Below the pieces are notes generated by a model, which was given only the letters and a program-made list of their open reading frames with translations, had not been told where the DNA came from and searched no databases. Both the position numbers and the translations under genes were made by a program. From Phytophthora quininea (taxonomy: Eukaryota; Oomycota; Peronosporomycetes; Peronosporales; Peronosporaceae), in the NCBI GenBank assembly GCA_011947345.1, contig JAAVTG010000048.1, positions 47,769 through 111,768 on the forward strand: a stretch of DNA of 64,000 nucleotides. Reading direction: 5' to 3'. Positions 10,266 to 22,273 of the stretch are shown piece by piece (the first letter of the stretch is position 1; the number at the start of each line of letters is the position of its first letter).

Positions 10266-11146
10266 TGGTTCATAGGATATGCCGGGGCCGACAGGCCCCG
10301 TCATATCCGATACCGATTTCCGATCTCCGAAACATTGTAGTCCACACAAAAAAGATGGAGCTAGTGCAAGCGTACGAGGAGAAATTGGCCCAGCAAGATG
10401 TGAAGCGGCTTACATGTGAGGCAATGGCAGCGAAGAGGTTTCCCCTGTGCTACAGTACCCTAAATCTAGTCGAGAAGACTCTCTACTTTCTACTCTGTAT
10501 TTGTGGCCTGTCGTTGTGTGGGTTCCAGAGTGCGTGAAGCCTTCTCGAAAGCCATTTTGTGTCGTCCAAGGATGTACATGCTCCCCGCGACTGCGAGAGT
10601 ACAAGCAGCGAGTGGTGGAGGAGGTGGACACGAAGTGTCATCTTCTCTACATCAAATACCAGTGCACGGGAGACTCTAAAACTTCGTTCTCAACTGTTAG
10701 TCCCTCGTACTTGCAGCGACAGGCACAGCTGCTTTTGCACTTCTGCTACGTGATAACTAAGAAGTATGGACTTTTAAAGCATGTTATGGAGCTAGTTCAG
10801 GAGGGCATGCTGTCTTTTCATGGACTATCAAGCACGGTGAGCAACCTCAAGAGGCGTCGTGAAAAACGTTATTACAAGTTCTTGGATCTGTTTGTAGATG
10901 AAGTGCGCAAGAACCAGCTTTTGAGCTCTTCGTACTTAGCGCCATCACCGCCCACACCGGCACAATACTGTGCTAAGCAAAATCCCGTTGGAACTGAAAC
11001 AATGTCGGCGGCTTGGCTTCAGGGATCTCGCATTTCCAGTTCGTTGTGTGAGCAACTGATGCGGAGTCTCAAAGTGAAAAAAGCGCTACGGGTCGATCAC
11101 TCTGTAAAGTTTTGTAAGAAATTGCAAATTTGGACTGGGGAACAGG

Positions 11147-11181
<35 letters not shown>

Positions 11182-11343
11182 ATGACGGACGCCAAAATGC
11201 TGCTGCTGCTTCAAAATGAAGTAGGACAAATTATTGGCCGCAGGTTGACCCGGTCGGAGAACAATGATGAAACTCGCGAGTTACTCGAGCACGTAAAGAG
11301 CTCGTTTCCTGAAGATGGGCGAGGAGAGCTATATCATCCGTGA
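10266..11343 (+). pseudogene. Transposase-like ORF, N-terminal part, unclassified
   Basis: Two overlapping frames read a basic, cysteine-containing protein. The second runs through CVVQGCTCSPRLREYKQR, YLQRQAQLLLHFCYVITKKY and GLSSTVSNLKRRREKRYYK to a stop at 11341-11343, crossing an (AG)16 run that encodes an Arg-Glu tract. The tone (basic, Cys/His, helices) and its position just before 11470-13363 suggest the front of a DNA-transposon protein. I cannot name the superfamily. Confidence 0.35.
11149..11180 (+). repeat. (AG)16 microsatellite
   Basis: Thirty-two bases of perfect AG dinucleotide within the open frame, read as alternating Arg-Glu. Length change here would alter the frame. Confidence 0.9.
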
Positions 11344-11469
11344 CAATGCAAACTCGATTCGCGGCATGGTAAGCGATGTGTTTGGAGCTGCCGTGAGCGT
11401 CCGCCAGGATCCATTTCATGTCGTTCAGATATTTACTGAGAAAGTCAAAGGCAGACGACTAAGAGAGTA

Positions 11470-13363
11470 GTGGCAAAGAGACTGCACGAAGCACTTTACA
11501 CTGTCGATGAACACCTGCGGGTGCCAGCTGAAATGGCTGCTAAAGTTCAGGTAGCGCTAAGTGGAATTTCGTCTCATGATATAAATTGCACCATGCAAGA
11601 GTGGAGAGGCAGTCTGAGCAGCAACCTCGAACAAATTCAGCGAGGCGATCTCTACGTGAAGACAACACGTACCAAGAAGGTGGCGGAAACAGCGTTCGGG
11701 TGCTGTCTACCAGTCAGTTGGAAGGATTTCACTCCGCATTGAAAACCTCCTCGCCCGGTCTGTATCCGCCGAAGTGGAGCTTTGAGTTCTGGATGTGTTT
11801 ATCTCGCGACATAATCTCACGATCGGCTCGAACTACGGCCGCAATCCACCACTACAGCACTCTGATATTGTTACACTTGCTCAGACGGCAAGCTGGTGCC
11901 GCGGCATAATACCAGAATCACCACAACTCGAATTCGTGTCAAGGCTGCTGTTATCTCCGCTGCCGGTGCCGAAGTATCGCTCTGTCACCTACCACGATTT
12001 TGGATTTGAGAAGTGGGGTCAACTGTTTGCTATAGCGCGCGTAGATACGGGAGCATTGGAATTGAATTTACACCACGCCCAACAGCACGGCAGCACGATT
12101 AAAGAACTCCTGTCGAAGCAAGCTGTATTTGCCAACACCAGCTGCCTTCCAAAGTCGGCCTTCTTCAACACACTTTGCCTCACCGAGTTCGACTATGAAG
12201 CCGCCGCTGGGTTTTCATCAGAGGAGCTCACCTTGTTGCGGCAACTGCGATCAGAGCAGGCAAACTCTGGACGAATTTGGACGGATTGTGCCTTAGTCAC
12301 GACGGTCATGTTCAACATCGTAGCGACATCCAATTCCAACAAGCGCCTGAAACTTAGGCGACGCAGCTATGCCACAATTGCATCAAAATTCGAAGCGTTC
12401 GCGAAGCTCAAGACGGGGAAATCGAGATCCACAACAGGGCCTCGATTATTCCGCTATCAGTATCCAGATCCCGTCTCAAATGCCCTCAGTGGGCACGAGC
12501 AAGCGTTCCAGATCGATCTGTTTAACGCCCTTCGACAGATGCATAACCTTCGCAAGAAACGTCAAGTTTTCGTCAGAGTGTATGACTTTGCGTCCTGTGT
12601 ATGTCAAGGTATTCACCAGCGATCATCGGAAGACCTGCTCTCCAGATGGGAAAATCTAAAGCGTGCATCCAACAGAGGTGCCTCCCTGAAAATCAAGCTC
12701 AAAATCCCACCTGAGATGTTGCCAAGCGTGCGTGCAACGCTACGTAAAGCTAAAGTGCCTGTGCCGTCGTGCACCGAGATTGCTCACCCAGGAGTCCGTA
12801 CCGAAAACACTACCAGAACGTCGATGATCCCAATGCAACTCCATTCAGACGATACCGTGTCGTCATCACCTCGCCCGAGTCCATCGCAGTCACCAGGAGA
12901 AACCTCACCCTGCCTCAGCGACGATCTCGTCATTTTTGCAAACACTGAGAGCGTTCTAACTCATGCTTCAACAAGGCCACTTCACTCGCCCCCGCCCGCA
13001 TTCATTTCGGAAGAAAATATTGCCAGACTTCGGGCGCTTGAAGCCGGCCTGCCTAACGGAAGTGGCAAGTGGAATGCCATCTACGACGCGTATTTAAAGC
13101 TGTATCCAGACCCAGGTTCACATATCTCCATGAAAGCACTGCGATGCCGGCTTAAATCCTCGAAGCCACGATCAAAACGTACTCAAGATCTACCTGAGCA
13201 GCCTTCGGCCGCTGGAACACCGGCGCTCAAGCGCAAGAGAACATCGTGTGAAAGCTGTTGGCGACGCAAAAAGCAATGCGGAGACCTAAGTGAAAACCCG
13301 TACTGCACAAATGCTAGCAAACAGAAAGATCAGACGTGTTTATCACATTACTATCCAGCATAA
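11470..13363 (+). pseudogene. Transposase-like protein with Myb-like and Cys-rich C-terminus
   Basis: A 522-codon frame (11795-13363) is preceded in other frames by a segment reading STSQLEGFHSALK (about 11710-11750). An SQxEGFH motif of this kind sits near the catalytic Glu in several eukaryotic DDE transposase families. The long frame continues in order with VFISRHNLTIGSNYGRNPP, a helical middle, a Ser/Pro-rich linker, a Trp-containing helix pair (GSGKWNAIYDAYLKLYPD) resembling a Myb/SANT-like DNA-binding segment, and a basic tail with CESCWRRKKQCGDLSENPYC, whose Cys spacing recalls half of a fungal-type zinc cluster. Probably a decayed or domesticated transposon protein; the 522-codon part could be expressed by itself. 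The family is not identified. Confidence 0.4.
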
Positions 13364-13513
13364 TAGAGCTCTCGTGTTCATTGTTCGTACTTCGTGTGGC
13401 TGCACCAGCATAGAAACTCTCTTTGTGGGGCGACATGCTCGCTAGATGGCGCTTGGCGTGTTGGCGGTCGCCCAGCGCGTCACCCTAAGCAGCTTTCTTT
13501 GTGAGCCGAATAC

Positions 13514-13614
13514 GGGGCTGTGCGGGACAATTGGTCGGGACAAGATGTGGTGAGAAATGGTCAGATGTGGTCAGATGTGGTCAGAAGTGGTGCACTTGGT
13601 CGCGGGACAGCCCC
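13514..13614. repeat. MITE-like short inverted-repeat element
   Basis: Ends are GGGGCTGT (13514-13521) and its complement ACAGCCCC (13607-13614). The similarity extends loosely inward (GGGACAATTGGTC against GACCAAGTG-type sequence). Inside is a tandem run of the 10-mer TCAGATGTGG at 13561-13590, the third unit with one change. I see no clear target duplication, so the element is tentative. Confidence 0.4.
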
Positions 13615-13634
13615 AGTAAAACGTAAAAACCCGA

Positions 13635-15412
13635 GCAGAGATTGGAGAAAAACTCTTACAGATTTCGAGAAGCGTTGGCTCTGTTAGCGACTGTAGCCCA
13701 TGTGAGTCGAAAGGCCTGGAAGTATTTACTAGTGGAGCATTGCGGAGTGGATCTGGGCCAAGAAGGAGAGACTCAACATGAGCGTGGCATTCCAGCCCAC
13801 TTTTTACTGCTAATAGACCCAGATGACGACTTGAGAAGGAGTGGAGAACACCACCAAGGACGGGACTTGGTACGCTTGTGTCACTACAATCACAGAACGC
13901 AACCTTCTCAAGAATATGTGCAAGTGCCGGCGAAGATTGCCGCACTGAATATGAACCTATGAAGAGGAGGCAGTTCTGGAGTGGATGTCGTCCTTCCTGT
14001 GCAAGTTTTGTTTACCCGAGCATGGGCATTTCCCTAGATGAAAGCCCAAAGATCTTGGAAAATATATATTGGAAGCGGAACGACTGATCCGAGCCATGTG
14101 GCAGTGTGTAGAGCGGCAAGTCGTTGCATCAGGGACACTGCGATGTCCGTTTGTGCTAGAGTCTACAGCTGCAGATTTGGAAGCGCTCGCGGGTGTTCCG
14201 AAGCTGGCCGATGCGGTTGAAAGTGTTCTCGATCAGAACCTTTGGCTTTCGGAAGGGTCGAAGACGGATAGTCAGCTTTCAAACCAGCTGACTCAAATTG
14301 GATCGTTGGAGTTAAACTGGAAGAACGCGCTGGAATCAGAACCGTTTGAATCGATGATCACAGCGTTGATTGTAAACCAAACGACTAGCAATCTCACGCT
14401 AAAGCTGTTTAACGCAGAGGACAGTGAGCTCTGGTGGAGATGGATCGCTTATGGGTTGTTCTGTAGGCGCGCCCACCAGTCATTACTAAACCCTCTCACA
14501 GTCACCCATGTGCAAAGCTTATCTGTGCACGATATGGAGGAGTTTAGTCTGTGATAAATTCTGACTGTCCGGATACTATAGTGGATTGGCGACTGCGGCC
14601 TCCAAGTCGTGACGCTATTCTGAAAGCCAATGCTCCAATTCGAAGGGAGCACGACGAAGATTTTGAGATTGCAGAAGATTCTAACCCCTAACCTTTCCGA
14701 TCCGACATCGGCTTGGACTCTTGGTGACGACACTACCGCTAAATGGGTCGATGCCGTTGTCCCAGGCTTCAGCCGTTGCGAAGTACAGTATCGAGATTTG
14801 GAATCCCTACCTGAAACAACGACTGCAGGCTCCTGCGGTTTGACGCCGCTCACAATCGCATTCGACAACGTAAAAGGATCCATTTCTGATGGGCTGCCGC
14901 TCTTCTTGTCCGCAGTAGGATCGCCATTGAAATCACTGACGCTCGCTGGCCCGAGGGATGGCATTGAAGAGAGCACAATACTTGCAAGTTGTCCTAACTA
15001 CAGGAGCTTTCTCTCTGTGGCGTCTCTCTGTGGCGGGCTAGTGAACGCCTACATTGATTTACGTGATTTCACTCCAAGCTCGGAGACGCCATTGAGGAGC
15101 ATTCATTGGCACGACGAGATTGCCCTGTCTATCGAGCTTATCGACGTGACCAACCCCTTGCCAAATGCGTGCGCCGGCTGCGTGTTCGCCTCGACAAACG
15201 GTGGGGCGTATGGTGGGTTGAGCAGGGAGAATATGACCCACCCAATTTCTCAGACGAAGTGAGTGCGCTGTTGAGGATGCTGGAAATAAATCGCGCTTTG
15301 GAGTTCTTTGAGGTCTTGTTCTCGCCACGGCATGGAGCTCATCTTGAAACTTTCAAGAGGCAATGCCGCAAACCTGAGATCCGAATACCGAAAGCATGAC
15401 CAATTATGTGCA
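13635..15412 (+). pseudogene. Leucine-rich multicopy family gene, copy 3, 5' part (cut by element A)
   Basis: The best-preserved copy of a family present four times here. In order: FREALALLATVAHVSRKAWK, PAHFLLLIDPDDDLRRSGEHH, ILEAERLIRAMWQCVERQ, ASGTLRCPFVLESTAADLEA, VPKLADAVESVLDQNLWLSE, a middle with LIVNQTTSNLTLKLF, then leucine-rich repeats (LKSLTLAGPRDGIEESTIL, ASLCGGLVNAYIDLRDF), RSIHWHDEIALSIEL, ALEFFEVLFSPRHGAHLETF. Frames change near 13960, 14070, 14560 and 15240, so it is broken or intron-containing. The match to copy 2 runs to 15412, where element A begins; the remaining codons are at 33392-33566. No function is known to me; the repeats suggest protein binding. Confidence 0.6.
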
Positions 15413-15577
15413 TGTGGTTTCTTGGGCTGAAGGCGAATTCAATAGTGAGTGCATTAGAGGTTTAAGGTTGGGGTGGTTACAACTGCTGCTGCTCTAGTCG
15501 TTGGCAACCGCTCTAGCGGTTGCTCTCTGCGGTTGTTTCTGGAGGTGTTTCAAGTCTGGGAATGTTTCTGCGCCACA
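15413..15577 (-). repeat. Element A 3' LTR
   Basis: A 165-bp LTR with TGTGG...CCACA ends. A purine-rich tract (minus strand CGGGGGCAG, 15578-15586) lies immediately next to it and can serve as the polypurine tract. Confidence 0.93.
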
Positions 15578-15595
15578 CTGCCCCCGAAGACTTGA

Positions 15596-18497
15596 CTACA
15601 CCTGATTGTCCTGTGGGATGGTTTTCAAGTGTTTCTTGATGCCGTTGTCGCTGCAGTTGTCCACGTATGCTGTCACCAATTCTGCCGCTGCTTTGTAGAT
15701 GCTGTCGAATGCTTCCCACGAATCTTCAGTGTCTTCTAAGCCTTTCCAGCTTACTAGCAACTCCCATTCCTTGGTCCGGCGATTGTATCTTCCATTGTAT
15801 ACTGCTCGAACACCAAGGTTGATACCCTGAAGTGCGACGTGATGCTTTAGTTCTTCTGTCACCTCGAGCATGCTGTCTGCGTAGTGTTTCAGTCTTATGG
15901 CGTGCACGTCGAAGTTTTCACCCGTAAGCAAATGCTCAATCATGAAGCTGGTCGGGAGTTCTTCGACGATTCGAAAGGGCCCCACCCATCGAACCATCAG
16001 CTTCTGGCCTGACATTCGCGGGTCTGCCCTTGACCAAAGCACAAAATCTCCGACGGAGAAGGTGCATTCTCGGCCCTTCTTCGCTGCTTGTTGTTGGAGA
16101 CGTCGGCGCTCTTTTGCATCTACTACGTCTGCGTGCAGCTCTTGAAGGCTCGAACGAAGAGCTTCAAGTTGGGCAGCGGAGGAGTCTGTAGACCCTTGAA
16201 CAACTTCAAATGCTCCTGCTCGTGGACTGGGTTTCAAAATCACGTTGATCACCGGGTCACGTTGTAGTCCAGCGAAAACTTTCATGGGAGATTTTCCCAT
16301 GAGCGATCGAACTGGGGTTTGATTGAGATTTGATTGCACGACAGGCAACAAAAACTCCCAGTTCCTCGAGTCCAGTTGAAACTCGAGCAGCAATACGCGA
16401 ACGACTTGGAGGATATCCCGATTGACTCTCTCTGCAGTTCCATTGAGCCATGGAGTGTATACCGGTACAAAGCGCTGCTGCGATCCCAGTCTGCTCTTTA
16501 GATCCTCCATGAGCGTGTTGCGGAAGTGAGATCCATTATCCGAGACCCACATCTCGGGTAAACCAAATCTCTTGTACCAGTCTAGGACTGCAGATGCTGC
16601 CACTAAACCGTTTGCACTCTCGCATGCTACTAGCTCACAGTAGTGTGACAGATCATCTTTAAGTACAAGCAAATATTGCGCGGCCCCGTAACTTTTACCC
16701 ATATACAAGAAATCCATGTGGAGAAGTTCGTTGCGCCTGGTAGCTGCGTGCGTGCTGTTCCATGGACGTTGAAGCAGCTTTCCTCCTTTCACATGCTTAC
16801 AGAGCAAGCACTGTGATACGAAATTTTCCACACGAATCCGCACATTATCGATCACAAATTCATCCTCGAGTAGTTGCAGTATAGCGTCTACTCCACGGTG
16901 AGCTCGAGTTCCGCAGTGAGCCGTGATCATCACTCGTAAGATCAGGTTTTCATCGCTTGATGGCAGCCAAATTTTACCTGCTGCTGTCCATACGCCTTGT
17001 TCGTTCACTGCAAACTCTGCGCTTGGGGTTTCGGCTGCATGCTGGGCTTTCTTGATTGCTTCGAGAGTTGGCCATTCGAATGCTTCGTCTTGAAGCGGTC
17101 TGAGTCTGGATAAGGTGGTTTGGCTCTGTACTCGAGCTGCTTTTACCTGCACGACAGTGTTTTCCTGCGCGGATCCAGTCGGCAACCATCTTGAGACGAT
17201 GTCGGCCCACAAATTTCGCTCGTCATCAATATGTTCTATCGTGTATCTTAAACACGACATACGCAGCGCCCATCTAAGTAGTTTTCCCCGCGTGTGTTTC
17301 TTGACATCCTCCGATGGAGAGAATATTTGGATTAGGTTTGAATGATCGCAAAATGCCTTGAACCCTCCTTCTCTCTCCAAAATATAGTCGAGCGAGATGC
17401 AGGCTCTAATCACTGGGTAGGCCTCTTTCTCTACTACAGACCAGTGAATTTGTGCTCCTCGGAAGACGCCACCCTGACAGATGAGTAGTTCGTGCTCCTG
17501 ATCTTCAACAGCGGTATCCTGGTTCCATTTGCGTACTTGGGTCAGGATTATTGACCAGCCATAGTCACTGGCATCGGTCAACAACCAAATTGTGGCCTCG
17601 TCTTCAGGAAAATAGAGCTTAGCGGAAGCTGCGATGCTTTGCAGCGCTTGTGAGTATGCTGTTCTTTCACTGTCACTCCAAGTCAGAGATACTGCTTTAG
17701 CTGAGTATTTGTTCCTGCTGCGATTTTCCAAGGCGCTATTCAACTTAGACTGCATCGGCTCAAATACTCGAGCGAAGTCCACGATACTATCGCGAACCCA
17801 ATTACAGGCGCATAGAAATCGTTGTAGGTTGGCTGCTGTTTGCGGTAGCGGTAGCGATACCAAAGCTGACAGACGCTCTGGGTCTTGACGAACGCCTTGT
17901 CCGTCAATAATTCGGCCGCACCAGGATACTTCAAACGCCATGAGGACGCTCTTCTTTGCGTTGAGTTTCAAGCGGTACTTGGCGGTTAGCTCGTAAAACA
18001 TCCTAAGGTTGGCCAGAAACTCTTCTTCCGTTCTGCCGTAGATTATGATGTCGTCGATCCAAATGAGAGCACCCTTGTACAATAGCACCCTGTAGACCGT
18101 CTGCATTTGGTTCTGGAAGTGCAGTGGAGAATCCGTTGCACCCTGCGGTACCCGCGTTGGTGTGTAAACTCCATCCTGAGTCATAAAGTTGAACATTTCT
18201 TGGCATTCTTCGGCAAGCATTATCTGCCAGAAGCCTTTAAACATATCAAACTTTGCAATGAATTTGACACCGGCAACAAACTTCAGGATGATCGAAAAGT
18301 GTGGCATCGTCCCAGCGATAGGTACTGTCTTGCTGTTCACCTTGATGTAGTTGTTGGTCACGCGGAATTCATCTTTGCTATCTCCTTTCTGTACAGGCAC
18401 AGCGTTGGAGGCCCATTTGCTGAGGTTGTTCTTCCTTACGAATCCATATTTTAGCAACTGAGCGACGTGCTCATCGAGAAATTTTAGCTGGGCTGGG
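15596..18497 (-). pseudogene. pol: Element A RT-RNase H-integrase-chromodomain
   Basis: A 953-codon frame. The RT holds FIAKFDMFKGFWQIML and the active-site block ALIWIDDIIIYGR, where the usual Tyr of YxDD is Trp. RNase H follows (LLTDASDYGWSIIL, HWSVVEKEAYPVI, FCDHSNL). The integrase has the zinc finger (H-x-H in HCGTRAHRG, CLLCK) and the D-D-E triad in LLHMDFLYMG, VSDNGSHF and NGTAERVNRD. The C-terminus is a chromodomain (WELLVSWKGLEDTEDSWEAF), expected to steer integration to modified histones. Upstream, the frame is broken at about 18493-18500 by one missing base in a C run, so the protease-linker part (18484-19017) reads in another frame. The element could not replicate as given. Confidence 0.88.
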
Positions 18498-19017
18498 GGT
18501 ATCTGCGCGGTTTGCAGCGTACCGGTTCCTCTCCTTTCTTCAAGGTTACTACGAGTGGCTCCACCAGCGCTGGTTCATCCGGCCCGATCTTGGTTCTCCA
18601 CAGCCGTTTAAACTCCCTGCTAAGCTTGATAACATCATCCCGAAACTCCGTGTACTGGTCATCTTTCAGCACTGCGCTGACTTCTGCACACATGCGTTCG
18701 AGCTCTTGCTCGATCTCCTCGTCGACTATTGCTCCAACTTCGGGCTCATCAGGTAAGTCATCGTGGTTGAGCTCAATGCTAGTATTGGCTAACTGTTCAA
18801 ATGCCCGCTTGACATCGATACCTAGGCGCTTCATCACCGTTTTGCTCAGCAAGAACTGCTTCTCGTCCTCGACTATCAGACAGTCCAGCTTGTACAGATT
18901 GACTGGGCCTGCCGACATTCTGATCTGCACGTCGATCTGGGTGCCTGTTTGACACATGGTAATTTTGCCGCTGAGCCCTTCTACTGGTTCTGGAGCTGGC
19001 AGCTTCTTAACCTCAAG
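18484..19017 (-). pseudogene. Element A protease end and protease-RT linker
   Basis: This continues the protein interrupted at 31993. Joining the two flanks after removing element D and one copy of its CGTA duplication keeps the frame. It includes DCLIVEDEKQFLLSKTVMKR, an acidic helical linker, and LVEPLVVTLKKGEEPVRCKP just before the RT. It is separated from the RT frame by the shift near 18497. Confidence 0.8.
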
Positions 19018-19021
19018 CGTA

Positions 19022-19887
19022 TGTGGTGAAGCGCTTTCCCGGAAATGGGGCGATATGGGAGCCCAGCGTGCTGGAGCCGGACTCAGATCCCCGGATCAGA
19101 CATGGGTACATCGCGGAAACACTGGATCCAGACGTGGGCAGCCCGGATCTGCAACCAAGGCCGTTCCAGACGTGGATCTGGCACACCAGAGGACTGATCA
19201 AGCGACAACATCCAGCGGCAGGTATAGAAATGGTGCAGACGATAGGTTTTGGGATGGGATCTCCAATGGATCCACTCATAATTTGCTTAATACAGAGTCG
19301 AATTTGCCTTGTACACCACAAGTGCCCTTCTTAGCGCATAAGACTACGGGATCTACATTGGCCCAGTCCAGCTACGTCGGGATCACCGCGGATCAAGCAG
19401 CGCTCGGGTGATCTGGATAATATATTGACCAGATCCACTCGCAGTCTAGATCCACAAGTATCAAGTGCAGATCCAAGGTCTACTGGAGTTACTACTTGGC
19501 CAGGACGACCGATCGACCCCCCAAGATCACGCTATTGGAAGCGTTCAAGTACGGAAAAGGAAGACCACACACCCCTCAAGGCAACCCTCCACCTGGATCC
19601 AAGATCCAGGCCCCAGATCCAAGTAGATCCAAGCGATTACTGGTCTGGCAAATATTCAAGGACGCAGAGTGAAGATTCCCGCGCTGCTCCTGACCTCCCA
19701 CGTCCCGCCAAGACGTTCGATCTTGACAGATCAAGCATCCTCGAAGCACCTGAAGAGCAGATCCAGCCCGCCGACGGGTACACAAGGTGAGCACACTTCA
19801 GCATCCCCACGGATATCGGAGGACCCCTCCGTTAGTCGGTGTCTGGGCGCAGTGGAAGCGAATTTTGATAAATCCCGCTACACCACA
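19022..19887 (+). repeat. Element D 5' LTR
   Basis: 866 bp, TGTGG...CCACA ends. A candidate primer-binding site, TGGTGCGCGTGCCCGG, starts at 19889, one base after the LTR. Confidence 0.92.
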
Positions 19888-19888
19888 A

Positions 19889-19904
19889 TGGTGCGCGTGC
19901 CCGG
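19889..19904 (+). promoter_or_regulatory. Element D candidate primer-binding site
   Basis: It starts with TGG, as expected for pairing with a tRNA 3'-CCA end, one base after the 5' LTR. The tRNA is not identified. Confidence 0.55.
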
Positions 19905-20437
19905 ATCTTTGGGTGACTCGGGATTTCACCGTGAGTCCCCAGAAGATGCAAAAATCAAGGTAGAACCGGGAGATCAAGCGTCATCGGAGCATGGATCGAC
20001 GACGACGCCGCTGAATCAAGCAAGATCCACGGATCAACAGAGCCCTGGGAGGAGTTCTGTTGACGGAAACGAGGCAGATCCAAACCTGGATCTGGAAGAA
20101 AAACCTCAAGTTCCTCCCCAGGTCCCTTCGGGGACCCCGCGGATCTCGATACGCATCGAGATCCGCTGAGTGAAGCCGGTAAGGTTAAACCTGACCCGAC
20201 TACACTCACAAACCAACCAACGTCCAGATCCACCGTGAAAAAGAAGAAGATCAAGTCGACACGCAAGAAACTGAAGGCTCCGGAGTCGGAGACCGAAGAT
20301 CGAGGTGGATCAACCGGGATCTGGACGGAAGACTTGCTGGAAAGAGCGTATCACCAGAAGGAGTTGAATAAATTCCTGCTGCTGGATCCAGTCATGCGGA
20401 TCATTCAACCGAAGCAGATCGGGGCTCTAAAGGTCCC

Positions 20438-22211
20438 GTGACCGCTCCTCAAGCCGTATCCAACAAGCTGGCGATGGCAAAGGGCCTCCTCCAACTGCTG
20501 AAGGAAGCGGATCTAACGGCGGGATACTTCGATGCCGACGATCTGTTCGATCAAGATCCAACAGTGATCCAACAGTCAACGTTAGATCTGTTCGACAGAC
20601 TGAAGATCCTGGTCGGAGAGAGACACCCGAAGACGGATCCGACCAGTTCTCTGCGGATTGACGCGCCGGAATATCGCACTTCGTCTTCAGACTACGCATC
20701 GGCGACGTCTGAGATGGGATCCGACAGTTCGATCCCACCACGACGTATGTCACTCGGCCCGTCGGGTGCAGCGTCATTGGCTGCTCAGGCTAAAGTCCTA
20801 CAGCATGATCAACGAGGATCAAGCGACGTAAAGACAGAAACTCGGACGGATCGCAACCCCATTAGGCTGGATCCAACTGGATCCACTAGTGGTTTGGAGA
20901 CATACTTCCAAACCGCCATGCGTCGATTTCTCCTAGAGCAACAAGCTGCAGTGACACCAAAAGTGACTATGTCCAAGGTAGATCCCGGATCACGGGACGT
21001 GGAGATGTAAACCGTTGATTCAAACAGCGGTGGAGAATACGATCCAGATGACTTGGATCTACCAGGAATGGCTCCAGCGGCTGTAGCCATCACGACGACC
21101 GGATCCGGGACACCCGTGATGCAGAGAGTGAGGATCTCCGCGATCTCGGACCTCAAGGAGTTTACAGGCAAAGATCAAGACGAAGATCGAGCATCGGCAT
21201 GGATCAGCAAAGTTAGATCCGCCCTACAGCGAGATCAAGCACCAGATGAAGAGAAGTGTCTGGTTTTAGGCAATTTGCTGACTGGATCCGCTAGGAACTG
21301 GTATCGCCAACTAGGTAGAACCACCCGGAACAACTGGAGTGATCTACTTCGAAGCTTCCAGATACGATACTGTGGATGGGGGTCTCGGTAGCGAGGCAAT
21401 ATTATCACGCCCGAAAAAGGCCGATGAATCACCCCTGGAGTATTTGGATCGCCTCAATGTAGCAGTCATGCGCGCGAAATTGAAGATCAAGGACGGATCA
21501 GCGAAGGATCGCAAGGAACATGTGGAGCATTTCATTGAAACTCTGGGAGATCCGGATCTCGCAGATCAATTAACTCTACTACGCCTGACAGACGCTGAAG
21601 ATCTGGAAGAAGTGCTCCATGCGCGGGATAGATCCAAGAGACGTCAGAAAAAGCCTACAGCGGGATCGAGCAAGTCGCGCCCGAAGCAGACGACATCCGC
21701 TCCAGTGGTACCAACAGCCCCAGCCAAGAGAGCGGTTAGAGCAGTCCAGATCCAGAATTATGATTCGGAATCTGGATCTGGATCCGATGGATCCGACTGC
21801 GAAAGAGATCTACGCCGAATTTATCTGGCAGCTGAGGGACCGGGTGAAGTCACTAGTGGTGGATCCACCCCTGATACCACGCAAGAACGTCCGATCCAAC
21901 CGGATCCAGATCCGCAAAGGAAAAAAATTGGATCTCCGAAGAAGGACAAGGGAGCAGATCGTTATCGGTGTTCGCACTGTGGATCCGTGAAGCATTCGGA
22001 TCTAGGATGTTGGAGACGTCTAACGTGCCAGAAGTGTGGCAAGAAGGGTCATCCATCGGATCGCTGCCTGTTTGTATGCCGAGGATGCGGGGAGCTACAC
22101 GATGTTGGATCCTGCCCCATGGAGGAGTTTTACAACCAGATCCGCCAGTGGTATAACCCGACTAAGCATGCAGGCCTGCTACCTGACATCGCGGAGAAGA
22201 TGTTAAACTAG
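20438..22211 (+). pseudogene. gag: Element D Gag
   Basis: Begins near 20438 (perhaps with an upstream basic leader at 20235) and reads to an in-frame TAA at 21008-21010. The same frame continues with the capsid-like segment (SAWISKVRSALQRDQAPDEE, GSARNWYRQLGR) to about 21390, where a shift moves it to the frame ending at 22211. The C-terminal part is basic and has three zinc knuckles: CSHCGSVKHSDLGC, CQKCGKKGHPSDRC (both CX2CX4HX4C) and CRGCGELHDVGSC (one residue shorter). Three knuckles is more than the usual one or two. Gag packages element RNA. One stop and one frameshift break it. Confidence 0.8.
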
Positions 22212-22273
22212 GACGCTCGCCAGGTTGGAAACTGGTACGAGCCGAGCGTTCTAAGTATTGCATCTATGCATTT

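Noticed and set aside
18107..18454. Plus-strand ORFs opposite element A pol
   Set aside because: Frame shadows of a gene with clear RT and integrase motifs on the minus strand.
19669..20169. Separate ORFs in the LTRs of element D (both copies)
   Set aside because: They cross the LTR border, differ between the two copies after it, and show no domain. The long frames come from the GATC-rich composition.
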